Assembly (NCBI GenBank): GCA_001643675.2
Contig: LSRY02000005.1
Span: 746,501 to 810,500 of the forward strand
Reading direction: 5' to 3'
Length of the DNA stretch: 64,000 nucleotides
From: Monocercomonoides exilis
Lineage: Eukaryota > Preaxostyla > Oxymonadida > Polymastigidae
A program made the translations under genes and the position numbers. Shown here piece after piece: positions 47,259 to 58,400 of the stretch (its first letter is position 1; each line of letters starts with the position of its first letter). A model generated the notes under the pieces. That model did no database searches. It was not told the DNA's origin and worked only from the letters and a program-made list of their open reading frames with translations.

Positions 47259-47501
47259 TTTGAATTAATATTCAAAACAAAATGATTCTTTTGGGTAATT
47301 GCTTTTTGAATCAATTTTTTTTTGAACAAAAATATCGGTTTGATAATTTAATTTTTTTTTCTTTTTTTCTTTCTTTCTTTTTTTTTTTATTAGTGAAAAC
47401 TGAAAAGCGAGAACTTTTTATGAAAACATCTCTGTCTTTTTTTCATTAAACATTTGCTTGTTAAGCGATTAAAATGAAATCCACATTTCAAAGAAAAAAT
47501 G

Positions 47502-47747
47502 ATATGTCTTTTTTTTTTGTAAAATTCCATTAGTTAAATTTTCAAAAAAAAAAAAATTTCATATTTCTATCAAATTTCCATTCCCACTCACCAAATTTTG
47601 CTTCCATTGAAACAAATCCTTGACAACATAATTTTATCCGTTTGTGTGTGGTTTCGTGAGCGAAAAAAGAAATTTGATAGAAATATGAAATTTTTTATTT
47701 TTTTGAAAATAAAACAAATGGTTCTCAACAAAAAAATTTAGACATAT
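47502..47747. repeat. Inverted repeat 2 (arms about 78 bp, hairpin)
   Basis: The left arm, about 47502-47578, and right arm, about 47669-47747, are near-complementary. The inner 23 nt (AAATTTCATATTTCTATCAAATTT) is exact and the outer part more diverged. A spacer of about 90 nt separates them. It could be a small MITE or a hairpin. Confidence 0.7.
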
Positions 47748-48092
47748 GTTTTTAATAATTAAAATAATAATTATCACCCACGAAAACAGTTGTGAATTTT
47801 TGAATAATCACCCATCTGCAAAATTTTGCAAAAAAATTTGAAGTTCAAAACAAATAAGACAATTTGAAAAATATTATTAATCAACTGTTATTGTTGAAAC
47901 GTACGTATTTACGAAACTCAGATTGAAGCAATACCGGGAAATACTCCTTGTCAACAATTAATATTCAAATTGAAAATAGTGGTGATATCTTTCGTTTTAA
48001 TTCACAAATAATTTCTGAATAGAGTCAACTTTTTAATGGGACATTTTTCCTTATTGGCACATTTTTGTTTTTGCTTGCCAAATGTAAAAAAG

Positions 48093-49225
48093 CGCTGTAT
48101 GACTTTCGGTACTTCATAAATCCTTTTTAACGAGTTTTATTCTTTTTATTTACTATCATATTATTTATTTTTGTTTTTCACACATCGAGAAATTACGTTT
48201 TTTTGCTTAATTAAATGGGACTTTTTCCAGCCAACCAGGCAACTCACAAGAATTTGATGAGTTGTTTTGAATAGCATAAACTATTATCAAACTATTTTTA
48301 AATCCTTTTTTTTCACAAACACTTTTTTCTTGTTTTTTTCACATTTCATTTGATATAACAACATGCAAGAACAAAACCGATTATTTCTTTATTAATATAA
48401 TGAAATGACATAAATAAAAATATGAAATAAAAACAAATACTTTAATAATAAAGTGTTGCAAAAATAAAAAATTGCAATTATCTATTTATCTTTTGGAGTC
48501 AAATGGCGCTAACTTTAATGATCAATGATCATGCTTTTGTGACAAAGTTAAATTCTTGACAAAAAAAAATTGTGGCAAAATATTGAGCTTCAGGCATTTT
48601 CATTTAAAAATTATGAACTTTTCATTGACTTTTTGAGATTAAAAAATTCAATAAAAATGAATCCATTTTTTGGCATTCGTGAAATGTCACAAAATTTTAT
48701 GTTTCTATTTCAACGATGCCTGTTTTCTGAAATGAAAATCAAATTTATTTTGAAATCTGGTTAAGTTTAAAAATGTTATGAGTGAAGCAATTTTTCAATT
48801 ACTTGTGCAAAAAAAGCTTGAAAGTCCGTATTTTCCCCCAATTAATGATATATTTTTATTACACTTCATTATAAAAGTATTTGTTTTTCATATTATATTT
48901 TTATTTATGTCATTTCATTATATTAATAAAGAAATAATCGGTTTTGTTCTTGCATGTTGTTATATCAAATGAAATGTGAAAAAAACAAGAAAAAAGTGTT
49001 TGTGAAAAAAAAGGATTTAAAAATAGTTTGATAATAGTTTATGCTATTCAAAACAACTCATCAAATTCTTGTGAGTTGCCTGGTTGGCTGGAAAAAGTCC
49101 CATTTAATTAAGCAAAAAAACGTAATTTCTCGATGTGTGAAAAACAAAAATAAATAATATGATAGTAAATAAAAAGAATAAAACTCGTTAAAAAGGATTT
49201 ATGAAGTACCGAAAGTCATACAGCG
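48093..49225. repeat. Large inverted repeat element 3 (arms about 370 bp)
   Basis: The left arm, about 48093-48470, is the near-perfect reverse complement of the right arm, about 48848-49225. The outermost matching base pairs read CGCTGTATGACTTTCGGTAC on the left and its complement on the right. Arms stay nearly identical for about 300 bp, including the AAACGTAATTTCTCGATGTG stretch, and diverge toward the loop. The loop of about 380 nt contains only short ORFs (48570-48764, part of 48778-48972) with no motif. Near-identity of the arms suggests recent formation or insertion. It is most like a foldback/long-TIR non-autonomous transposon; flanking duplications are not clear. Confidence 0.85.
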
Positions 49226-49770
49226 TTATTCATCGAATAAAAATTTTTGTTTCATACGATTCTTCCAAAAATGTTTATTAATTTTCATCATTTATCAAAT
49301 TATTTTTCACCTGAGAATGAAAGACTGATGATTATTTAGTGGAAGATAAAGTTTGAAACAAATTGTTGTGATTATTCATAAATGCAAGAATAAAACACGT
49401 TTTTTGCTTGATAATAAAACGCATTCGGTTTTTCAAAATAAAAATTGATTCAAATAATCCATATTATTGATTAAAAAAATTACGGAGATAATTTAACCTT
49501 TATTTAAAAACCTACTTTTCTTTCTATTTCTTTTTTTTGAAATAAAAGTGGATAATGAATAGAAAAAATAGTGCAAAGTTATAATTATTTATCGAGTTGT
49601 TATCAAACAAATATCTAATCGATGAAATGTTTGCAAAGGAGTTTCTTTTATTGAAACATCACGAATGCATTGAATGAGTTTTGATAGCTCTTTTATCTTA
49701 TTTTTTTGTAATTCATTTGACAATGATAATGAGAATTAAAAGTTGTTCAAAAAAATGAAATTGCTATCTA

Positions 49771-49809
49771 GGGTTATAATTTTATCTCGACCTTTTTTTT
49801 ATCTTGACC
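49771..49809 (+). repeat. Left terminal inverted repeat of the pogo-like element
   Basis: 39 nt beginning GGGTTATAATTTTATC. It matches the reverse complement of the right end with a few substitutions and a small length difference in the T-run. Confidence 0.9.
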
Positions 49810-50102
49810 TTTTTTTTTAATAAATCATTAACTTTTCCCACAATTTCATATTTTTAAAGATTTTTAAGTATATATATGAATTCAATAGATTAAAATAAAT
49901 ACATTTTGAAACAAACCCAATTTCGCATGGGGGGGAGATGGGGGGGTTTAGCCCCTTCATTGAACTTCTGTGTGGAATTGGAGGGTTACATGGGGCATAA
50001 AACCTTTAGTTTGTTAAAAATGTTATTTTTCGATTTTTTTTTCATTTCATTTCAATTAAAAAAATAAAAAATTATTATGATCTTAAAAATATTATTAAAA
50101 AA

Positions 50103-51695
50103 ATGAAAATATCAACAGAAATAAAATTAAAAGAAGGAAAGAAAAAACTGCAGCGCGCAATGTCATCACGCAAGTATAGAAAATACAACAGTCGGCTGGA
50201 GCGAATGGCTCACATCGTTGTTGATGGAGTTGTTCGCATGACGGATGCAATAAATTCAAAGGAATTCAGCCGCACAGGTATCAAAAATGCTGTGAGAGCT
50301 CTAAGAAAAGGAAGGCTGGTTGGAAAAGTTGGCAGGCCTGCAGCAGTGGTGGGCGAAAAGGAACAAAGAGTTATGGATATTATTCACATTGAAGCAAAGT
50401 CTGGAACATGTTTAACTTTGAAAAAAACAAGAGAATTGGTTTGTTTAATTTTTATTTATATGTTTTAATCATTTGTTTTTCAGATAGAAAATGTTATAAA
50501 CGACAACGATGATGAAGACGCACCATTTACTGAAGTTTCAATGTCTGCAACTTACGGCTTTGTCAAGCGTCATCCGGAGCTGAAGACTGGAACACCGAAG
50601 AATTTGGACATCAACAGACTGGCTGTTTCGTGCAGAAGTGTTTTAAAACCCTGGTTCAAAACACTCGACGAGCTGCACGAAAAATACAATTACAATCCAG
50701 CTTTAATTATAAACATTGACGAATCTTCAACGCGCGTTCCCACAGACTCCAAACAGCTTGTTGTGCATACAACAGACACAAAAGCAGGTTTTACGAAAGA
50801 ACCACCAAGAATGATTAATTCTACATTCGTGGCAGCTGTTGCAGCGGACGGATATGCCTTTCCTTCAGTCATTTTGTGGCCAAGTGCAAAGCTGCCAGAA
50901 GAGCTGAAAAGCCTGTTATCTCCAACGCTTGAGATATGGGCAAATGGAAGCGGCTGGATGGACAACGAGTGCTTTAAAAGGTATGCTCTCACCGTTCTTC
51001 TGCCTTCCATCATCGAAAGAAGAAAGCGCATGTCACTTGAAAACGAACACATTCTTCTCCTTCTTGATTCGCATGCATCTCGCGCAGATCCATCGATCTG
51101 GCGAGAATTCCAAAAACAACAAGTCGACGTTTTAACCTTCGTGCCACACAGCACACACCTATGTCAACCACTGGACAGAGGAGTGTTTGCTGTATTCAAA
51201 TCTGAACTGACAAACAGATTTGAGGCTCCATCTTCTTCTTCATCTTCCTCCAAACGAGCTGCAATTTCCGACGTTCTGCCTCAAGCCATCCACACTGCAT
51301 TGTCTCCTTCTGTAATTCAGAAAGCTTTTGTCTGCAGTGGTGTTCTTCACAATTCTTCTGGGCCAGTTCTTTTGAAACTGCCCGAATCTTCAATTTACCC
51401 TCTTCCATCCCGAAGAAACAGATTCAACTTTTATGGAAAAGTGATAACCGACGAAATTCTTTTAGAGAAATGGGAAAATCATTTGAAAATGAATATTGAA
51501 AGGAAAAATGAAATGGATGAAAAGGAGAAAGATGAAGTGAAAACTGTTGTGGATGAAAAGAAAAAAATAAAAAGAAGATTTTTTCATGTGAAAAACGATG
51601 ATTCTGATGAAGAAAAGAAAGATAATGCATTAAATCGAGGTGAAGGAAAAAGGAAAGTTATTAGAAGAATTAATTCTGATTTTGTTTTCTTTTAA
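50103..51695 (+). CDS. Pogo/Tigger-like transposase (DDE_1, DD35D) with one intron
   Basis: Exons 50103-50438 and 50484-51695, interrupted by a 45-nt intron (GTTTGT...TTTCAG), give 515 aa. The N-terminal about 110 residues are basic and helix-turn-helix-like (psq/CENP-B type), consistent with TIR binding. The catalytic core has Asp191 in IINIDESSTRVP, Asp307 in LLLLDSHASR and Asp343 in HSTHLCQPLDRGVFAVFK, that is a DD35D triad with the QPLD signature of pogo/Tigger transposases. Such enzymes cut and paste the element at TA sites. A Lys/Glu-rich basic tail follows. Both exons are free of stops and frameshifts. The start is the first ATG in the open frame; the intron is required to reach the catalytic frame. 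Confidence 0.92.
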
Positions 51696-51734
51696 TCATG
51701 TTGTTTTTTTGAATTTTTTTCACTTCATTTTTTT

Positions 51735-51776
51735 GGGTCAGAATAAAGAAAAAGGGTTAAGATAAAATAATAACCC
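51735..51776 (-). repeat. Right terminal inverted repeat of the pogo-like element
   Basis: 42 nt whose reverse complement begins GGGTTATTATTTTATCTTAA and ends TGACCC, matching the left end. It is followed immediately by the TA duplication at 51777-51778. Confidence 0.9.
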
Positions 51777-51778
51777 TA

Positions 51779-52444
51779 TAATTTTAATCAATTATTCAAT
51801 TCTTCAATTGAAAAAAGAAAAGAAAAAGAAATGGTTTGTAGAGTTTTTCTCTTACAATAAATTCATCAAAAATGCATTATAAATAGGAATAACAAAGCTG
51901 ACAAGATCGAAACTTAAAGTCATAAATAAAAATATCATATTTGGAACTAATTGTTCAATTTCGATTGAATATGAATACAAAGATAAATATTGAAATAACT
52001 AAAACACATAAAAAAACGTGACTAGATAAGATAAGAAAAGTTGTTGAAAAAATAAAAAAAAGAAGCTTTGAAAGGAGAGACAATTCTGAAAATGAATTTT
52101 TTAACGTGTAATTCTTTCAAAATTTAGAATCATAAAGAAAGAAATCGAATATTTGGTGTTCGAAAAACAAAAAATTGAAATACATAGTCAGCGCATGATT
52201 GTAAAATTGCAAACGAACAGGGAAACTGGCATTGCACCGCAAATCTCCCAAAATTTGCAATCAAAATATTGATCAACAAGCAAATAACAAACAGAGGCCT
52301 ATAAAGTTTCAAATTGTCAGAATTTTCAAAAAATAAAAAACGAAAAAAAGTCAGAAATCAAATCGACAAAAATTCTCTTTCTTACTCAAACAAATGCATC
52401 TGAACAAAAAGGATGCACAATCAGTTCCATCGTCATTGTCATCA
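51779..52444. other. AT-rich spacer, nothing recognised
   Basis: About 670 nt between the transposon and the 3' end of the beta-helix gene. No ORF with a motif, RNA gene or inverted repeat was seen. Confidence 0.5.
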
Positions 52445-55400
52445 TCAGGACAAAATGTTTTCCACATTTTCGCTTCCATTTCCAATGCAAGACGAACCAC
52501 CTTCTTCGTTCCCATTTGAAGCATATTGAAGATCTATTGCATCTGAAACTGTCAGAATAGCTGCTCCTGGTGGAAAACGCCCAATAAGATAGCGCTTCAT
52601 ATCGGTGAGGCTCGGACGCTGCGATGAGTGGGACGAAATTGAGGCAGAGATCAACTGAGCGAAGAAGGGAGATGATGCATTAATTCCATCAAGATTTGGA
52701 GTTTCTCCTCGTTGAATCTTCTGCCCAGCAATTTCTGCTTCATATTCTCCAAACGGTATCTGGAGCGTCAGACACTCCCACAGCATCATCCCAATCGAGA
52801 AGACAACCGACTCCTTCGTTGCCCCCATCTTCTTGTTCATCAGCAACTCGGGCGCCTTCCATCTCATGCATTCTTTTTTGTAATAATCTTCATCCTCAAA
52901 TGCTGATGAAGGAAGAGAGTCATCCTCCTCCCCCTTATCATCATCACTTGCTGATGTCACAACTGTTGATGAAGAGATGGAGGATGAATCCGAATCATCA
53001 GAAGAAAGGAAGTCAGAATGCATCACAACGCAGATCACCATATGTTCTGAGAATAAAACAATGTGTGAGCTGAGATTGGTCAAAGACGGAAGTGGGTTGT
53101 CCATTTCATCAAATGAATGAAGAGCTCCATTCGCAACCCAGAACAAGATTTGGGCAGCTGTCTGCTCCCTCTCTTTCAATGAGCCAATCGCCATCTCTTT
53201 CTTCTCGTTCCTCCCATGCAACAACATGAACAGCGAATCCCTCAGATCCACAATCAGCTTCTCGTGTGGAGACGAGCAGGCCATTGCATCTACCAGATTC
53301 GACATGGATGAGGTGGTTGGACACATACTCTCTGGTCGGATAAAAGTTGAATCAGAATCTGTTGTTGAAGTGGATGAGATGGAAGGTGAAGGTATTCTTT
53401 TCCTTGTCTCTTCTTCTTCAACCTTTTCCAATGCCCATTTAGGAATCTTGTCTGAATCTTTCCCCAGAATGTATTCAGTGGAACCACTCTCAGATAGAAG
53501 ATGCTCTTCAGATTCCGAATGCACCATTGCCTTCTCATACACCCTCTTCTTTATCTTCTCTTCGTTTTTCTTCTCTGCTTCCTTCTCTGTTCTCCTCCAC
53601 TGCTCCTCGGGAGACATCTCCATCGTTACCATCTCAAATGCCTTAGGATCCTTCCTCACTGTGTCTTCCACAATGATTTCCAATTCCTCTGTTCTTCTCT
53701 TTTGCTTTCTCCATCGAACTGCCAAAACAACAGACACAATAAGCACAATCATGAGAATGATTGCCATGATGATCACAATGATCAGCCAAAATGATTTTTG
53801 TTCTTTTCCTCCTTCAACATTTCTTTCATCTCCTTTTGGTGGAGTGATGCTCGCATTCTTCAAAATGAATGACTGTGTTAAAGATGGAGATTCTGCGTTT
53901 CCAAACAAAACATGCACACTCACCTCGATTTCATCTCCACAGCTGCTGATGAGATCTTTTCCCACACTTCCTTCTGCTTCTCTTTCCGATAAGAATCCAT
54001 TTGAATCAAAATCATGTTTTTCAATCTCTTTCTCTTCTCCTTTCCTCTTCACAACTGAGAATGACAGATTGCATGGAACAAGAAGTATCCCTTTGAATGT
54101 CAGCTTCATTCTGTCTGTCTCTTCTTTTGCTTCCACACTCTCCAGAACAGGAATGAAGAATGATGAATCCCTTTCTGAAACAATCCCTTCAAAACTGCAC
54201 CCTTCATTCAACATCCACAATGACGAATTATCCTTCACTCCATCTCCTCCTTTCAAACTCATCACATTCAATGTTCCAGAATCAGAACAAATGATGTTTC
54301 TTCTCAGTGATGAATATCCATCGATTGAGGGATTATTGTTCTCAAATAACCCCATCTCAATTATCACATTTCCTCCGCTCATTGTTATTCCACCTTCAGC
54401 TGAATTTGAGATTGTTGTATCTTTCGTCAAAACAGAACTCTTCACAACATTCACAACAGATCCAGACCATCTGCACATCTCTTCTTCTGCATTCAAATAT
54501 TGTTCATTTCTTTCCTTTGAACTTCCATCAAATATGCAACTGTCCATTTTCACATCCAAACAATCCTCTAATTTCATCAATTTCCCTTTTGTGATCTTTG
54601 AACCGACCCCACCCATTGTGCAATTTGTCAATTGAATTGTCTTTTTCATTGAAAAGCATGATATCAATGATTCTTCATTTCCTTTAACTGTGATATTTTC
54701 TGTATTAATATTGATAAGTTCCAATCGACCACATTCATTAATATCTATCAGAGAAGTTTTAATTATTGAATTGCAGATCTCAAACAAATAAATCACTGAT
54801 GGAAGTGATGACGATAGATACATTGAAGATTTTTGAAGAATGAGATTTTTCACTTTGCATTCCATGAGTTGTAATTCTCCTTTTTCCATGTTTATTATGT
54901 GAAATGGTATGTTTGCAAATTCAACATTTCTTCCATCCTCCGATAGTTTTGAACTATATGTGCAATTCATTATCTCAAGAATTCCGCCTTCTGGAGATAT
55001 CAGTGATCCATGTTGAGAAATGAAATTTGAATCAAACACAAAGTTCACCCTCAACAATGAGACTGTTCCACATGTTGTGATCAAAGCATCTCTTGTTTTT
55101 TCAATGCTTGATTTCACTTCAACTTTGCACAAGCCTCTGCTCTTCGAACTCAAACTCATCTCTTTCAGATCCAATTCGCCTCTAATTTCACTCTCCTCAA
55201 CAATGAACATCAGACTTATGAAATCTGAAGTCAGATGCACCAGCCCATAATCAATTGAATGACACGGAAGTGCACTTGTACCACATTGCTTTTCATTTGA
55301 TCCATTCACGCTGCTCACAATGATTGTATCGCTCTGATGGACAGTCACAAATCCAATTAGATCTATGTCATTTGGATAATCACACTCATCTTTCCCATAT

Positions 55401-58400
55401 ATCGCATTAATTCGTGAGTAATGATTCTCTCGAAGATCAAACTGAAATTGACTTTCATTGATCTGCGATGTGATGTTGAAACATTCAATATAAATATCAT
55501 TCCCCACTCTTGCTGTGTTTGAACTGAATTTCATCCCCATAAATGTGAAATTCAAATCTCCTCTTTCTTTTGTTGCCAAATACACCCCTCCTCCTTTCCC
55601 ATTGATGCAACTGCAATGACTGATTTTTGAGTCAACCATCTTCATCGATCCTGAAGCACCCAATGTGAAGAATATTGCTCCTCCTTTTTCACTTGTTTCT
55701 GCTTTGCCTTCAGTTATGCTGCTCTCATTAACAGCCATACAAATCTTATTCTCACTCTTTGACTCCAAAATGCTCGCTCCATTGTCACTTCTCTTCACAC
55801 CAGAAAAAGATGATTTGTCAATTTGAAGGTTTATCCCTCCTTCACCTCCTTCATTTATCTTCAACCCTGCTTCAGATTTCTTGATTGATAAAATGCATCC
55901 TCCACTTTCATTCAACGATTCCACGCTGACATTCATCAAATTGCAAGTAATTCCAGAATCATGAATGACAAAAATACTGTTTCCAACATTGCATGATTCA
56001 ATCGACAAATCTTTCACTTCCACACTTCCTCCAATCGCATCCACAAATACACAATCAAATCCATTGTTCACTCCTGCTTCTGAATGGAAGGAACATCCAG
56101 TTATCACCAACTCACCAGCTGTATTTGAAATTATCGTTTTTGCTGAGTTGTCAAATCCAGATGCCAGTTGAAGTTGGATATTTGTCAATTCAAGATGTTC
56201 ATCATTTCCCATGAAATATTCCAGTTGATTTACAATTGCCTTTTCAAAATTTAATGTCGCTTTCACATTCTCTTCTCCCATTTTTGCACCCTTTTTGATC
56301 TGATAATTGGACATATTGAAAGAATCTTGAATGAATGTTGATCCTTCAATCTGAATTGTTTTCTTTTTTTCTCCATCCTTCATGTTCATCATCCCTTTCC
56401 ACATCGTGAAGCATGGCTCTTCCTCACTTCCACAACGCGCCACATCAAATCCTTCTGATGAGATAAATATCTCAAATGAGCTGAATGGAACCAAAAACAT
56501 AAACAAATCCTTTTCTTGATGATTATTATCATTCCCAACAAACAAAGTTTTATCATCCTTCATTGATGGATAATCAAACTTGAATGAGTCATTTGTCACA
56601 GAACTATTCAAATCCTTTCCCAAAATGAACATATTCTTTCCAATGGCCGCATTGTTATTCACAAAAGTAATTCCTGCATCAAAAACAAATGGCTTTTCAT
56701 TCAAGCAATTCTGACAATCCAAATACAAGAATCCTCCTTTTCCATTGTTCTTTAAAAGTGAACAAGACGACACATTTGTTGATTTCATCACCAATTCTTC
56801 TTCATTTTTTAATGTAACTTTCGCAACGCCACCTTCATCGCTTCCAGTGTTCGTTATGTTTGAAAAGTTGCTGTTTTCAAACAAAACAGAAGAAGCCATC
56901 ACCAGTGGTGAAATAGTAAATGAAGAATCTACCAAACTACATCCTTTCAATATGCAACTTCCACTGGTTGTGGCTATCAACGAGTATTGAACAGCTTTCA
57001 ATGATTTGATATCAAATAAACAGTTTTCGAGTTGAAGAACTCCACTCGATGAGATCAATGAATCCATATTTGGATCAAATTGATTTGGAATCTGCAACAT
57101 TAAAGATAACAAAATGAGCAAGTTGTTTGATGAAATAACAGATGTTGATGATTCAGAAACCCCATTGATTTTTTCATTAAATTGAACAGTCTTATATTGT
57201 TCTTCATCTCCCTTATTCACAAATCCTTCAATCACAAGTGCATCTGTGAGGTGATAAATATCTTCCATTGCCCCTTCATCCCTAACTTTCACTGTCCTTT
57301 CTCCTTCTGTCTCACTTCTGTCAACGTGATTAATTCCACTTTTCATCGATTGACATGGGAATATTTCACTTCCACAACCCAATGTGTCATGCCCATCTGT
57401 AGACACAGATACCTCCACCCATTTCAGAGAAACAAGAAACACTCGAAGATCCATTTCTCCATATTTCTCATCTTCTCCAATAAATGCATTCCCATCATCC
57501 ACGTAATCTGAGCAATCAAATGCAAACCGCTCAATATTCACACTATTCACCAGTTTCCCACTCTTCACAAACATGTTCTTCCCAATTGTTGCCCTGCATC
57601 CAGAAAACGATATCGATGAAAGCTGAAACCCTCCTTCATTCAAACCGCAATCCAGATATATCCCTCCACCTCTTCCTCCGAAACTTGCATCCTCGCTCAC
57701 ACAACAGCTGGAGAAAGTGGAATCACACACTGAAAACGAATTGGCAAAGGCAGAAGAAGCGAATGAGATGCACCCGCCATCTGTGGCAGTCTGTTGGCTC
57801 AACTGTTCTGAGTTGATGTTGGTGATAGTGCAGTTGGTGAGGGAGAGGGAGAGGACAGGGGAGGTGGCAGAGGAGAGGACACAGCTGGTGGGAGTGGCAG
57901 TGGAGGTGATGTGGGTGATGTTGGAGGAGTTGAGGGTGAGGGGTGCTGTGAGGGAGGTGAGGTGGAAGATGCTTTGACTGTTGAGGGCGAGACTGGTGAT
58001 TGCTGTGTGGTTGAGGGCGAGGGAGCCAGCAGTGAGGAAGAAGAGGGGTGTGGTGATTGATGATGAAGATGGGGTTGTTCCAGTGATGGTGGTTGTGTTA
58101 AGGTTGAGGGAAGGGGAGTTATTGGAGAGGTGAAAGAGGATGGGGGCGATGGGATTTGTGGAGTTGTGGGAGATGGTGAGGGCAGAGACTGTGAGAGTGC
58201 CTTGTGTTTGTTGGAAGAGAGCAGAAGAAGCAGACGGATCTGGTGAAGAGGAGGAAAATGAAGAGGATGGCTGAGGAATACCACTGGAGGCGATGGTTGT
58301 TGTGGATATTCCATTTCCAGTGATTTTTGTATTTGGGGCACGGAAGGTTAGTGTTTGAGCAGGAGCAAAAGTGGAGATGAGGAGAGTGAGGAAGGCATCA

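Larger units (their letters stand above)
46046..49770. other. Gene-free, inverted-repeat-rich island
   Basis: About 3.7 kb without a supported gene. It is strongly AT-rich and contains three separate inverted-repeat structures, listed individually, directly upstream of the complete DNA transposon. ORFs here are short and without motifs. Confidence 0.7.
49771..51776 (+). mobile_element. Complete pogo-like Tc1/mariner DNA transposon
   Basis: A 2006-bp element with terminal inverted repeats at 49771-49809 and 51735-51776. Both begin GGGTTAT.ATTTTATCT and run to TGACC. A TA dinucleotide flanks each side (49769-49770 and 51777-51778), the target-site duplication expected for this superfamily. One transposase gene (50103-51695) fills the element. 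Ends, duplication and an open transposase frame all appear intact, so the copy may be autonomous or recently so. The 5' leader contains two runs of seven G at about 49929-49946. Confidence 0.92.

Noticed and set aside
48570-48972. Two 64-aa ORFs in and beside the loop of the long inverted repeat
   Set aside because: They are Phe/Ile/Lys-rich products of AT-rich DNA with no transposase motif, and one runs into the repeat arm.
49929-49946. Two G7 runs as a G-quadruplex regulatory element
   Set aside because: Only two runs are present on this strand and no further G-runs lie close by, so an intramolecular quadruplex is not well supported.
53226-54635. 469-aa open frame on the plus strand
   Set aside because: It lies entirely antisense to the beta-helix/kinase-like gene, is dominated by Ser/Phe from reversed Glu/Lys codons and has no motif. 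It is a shadow of the real frame.
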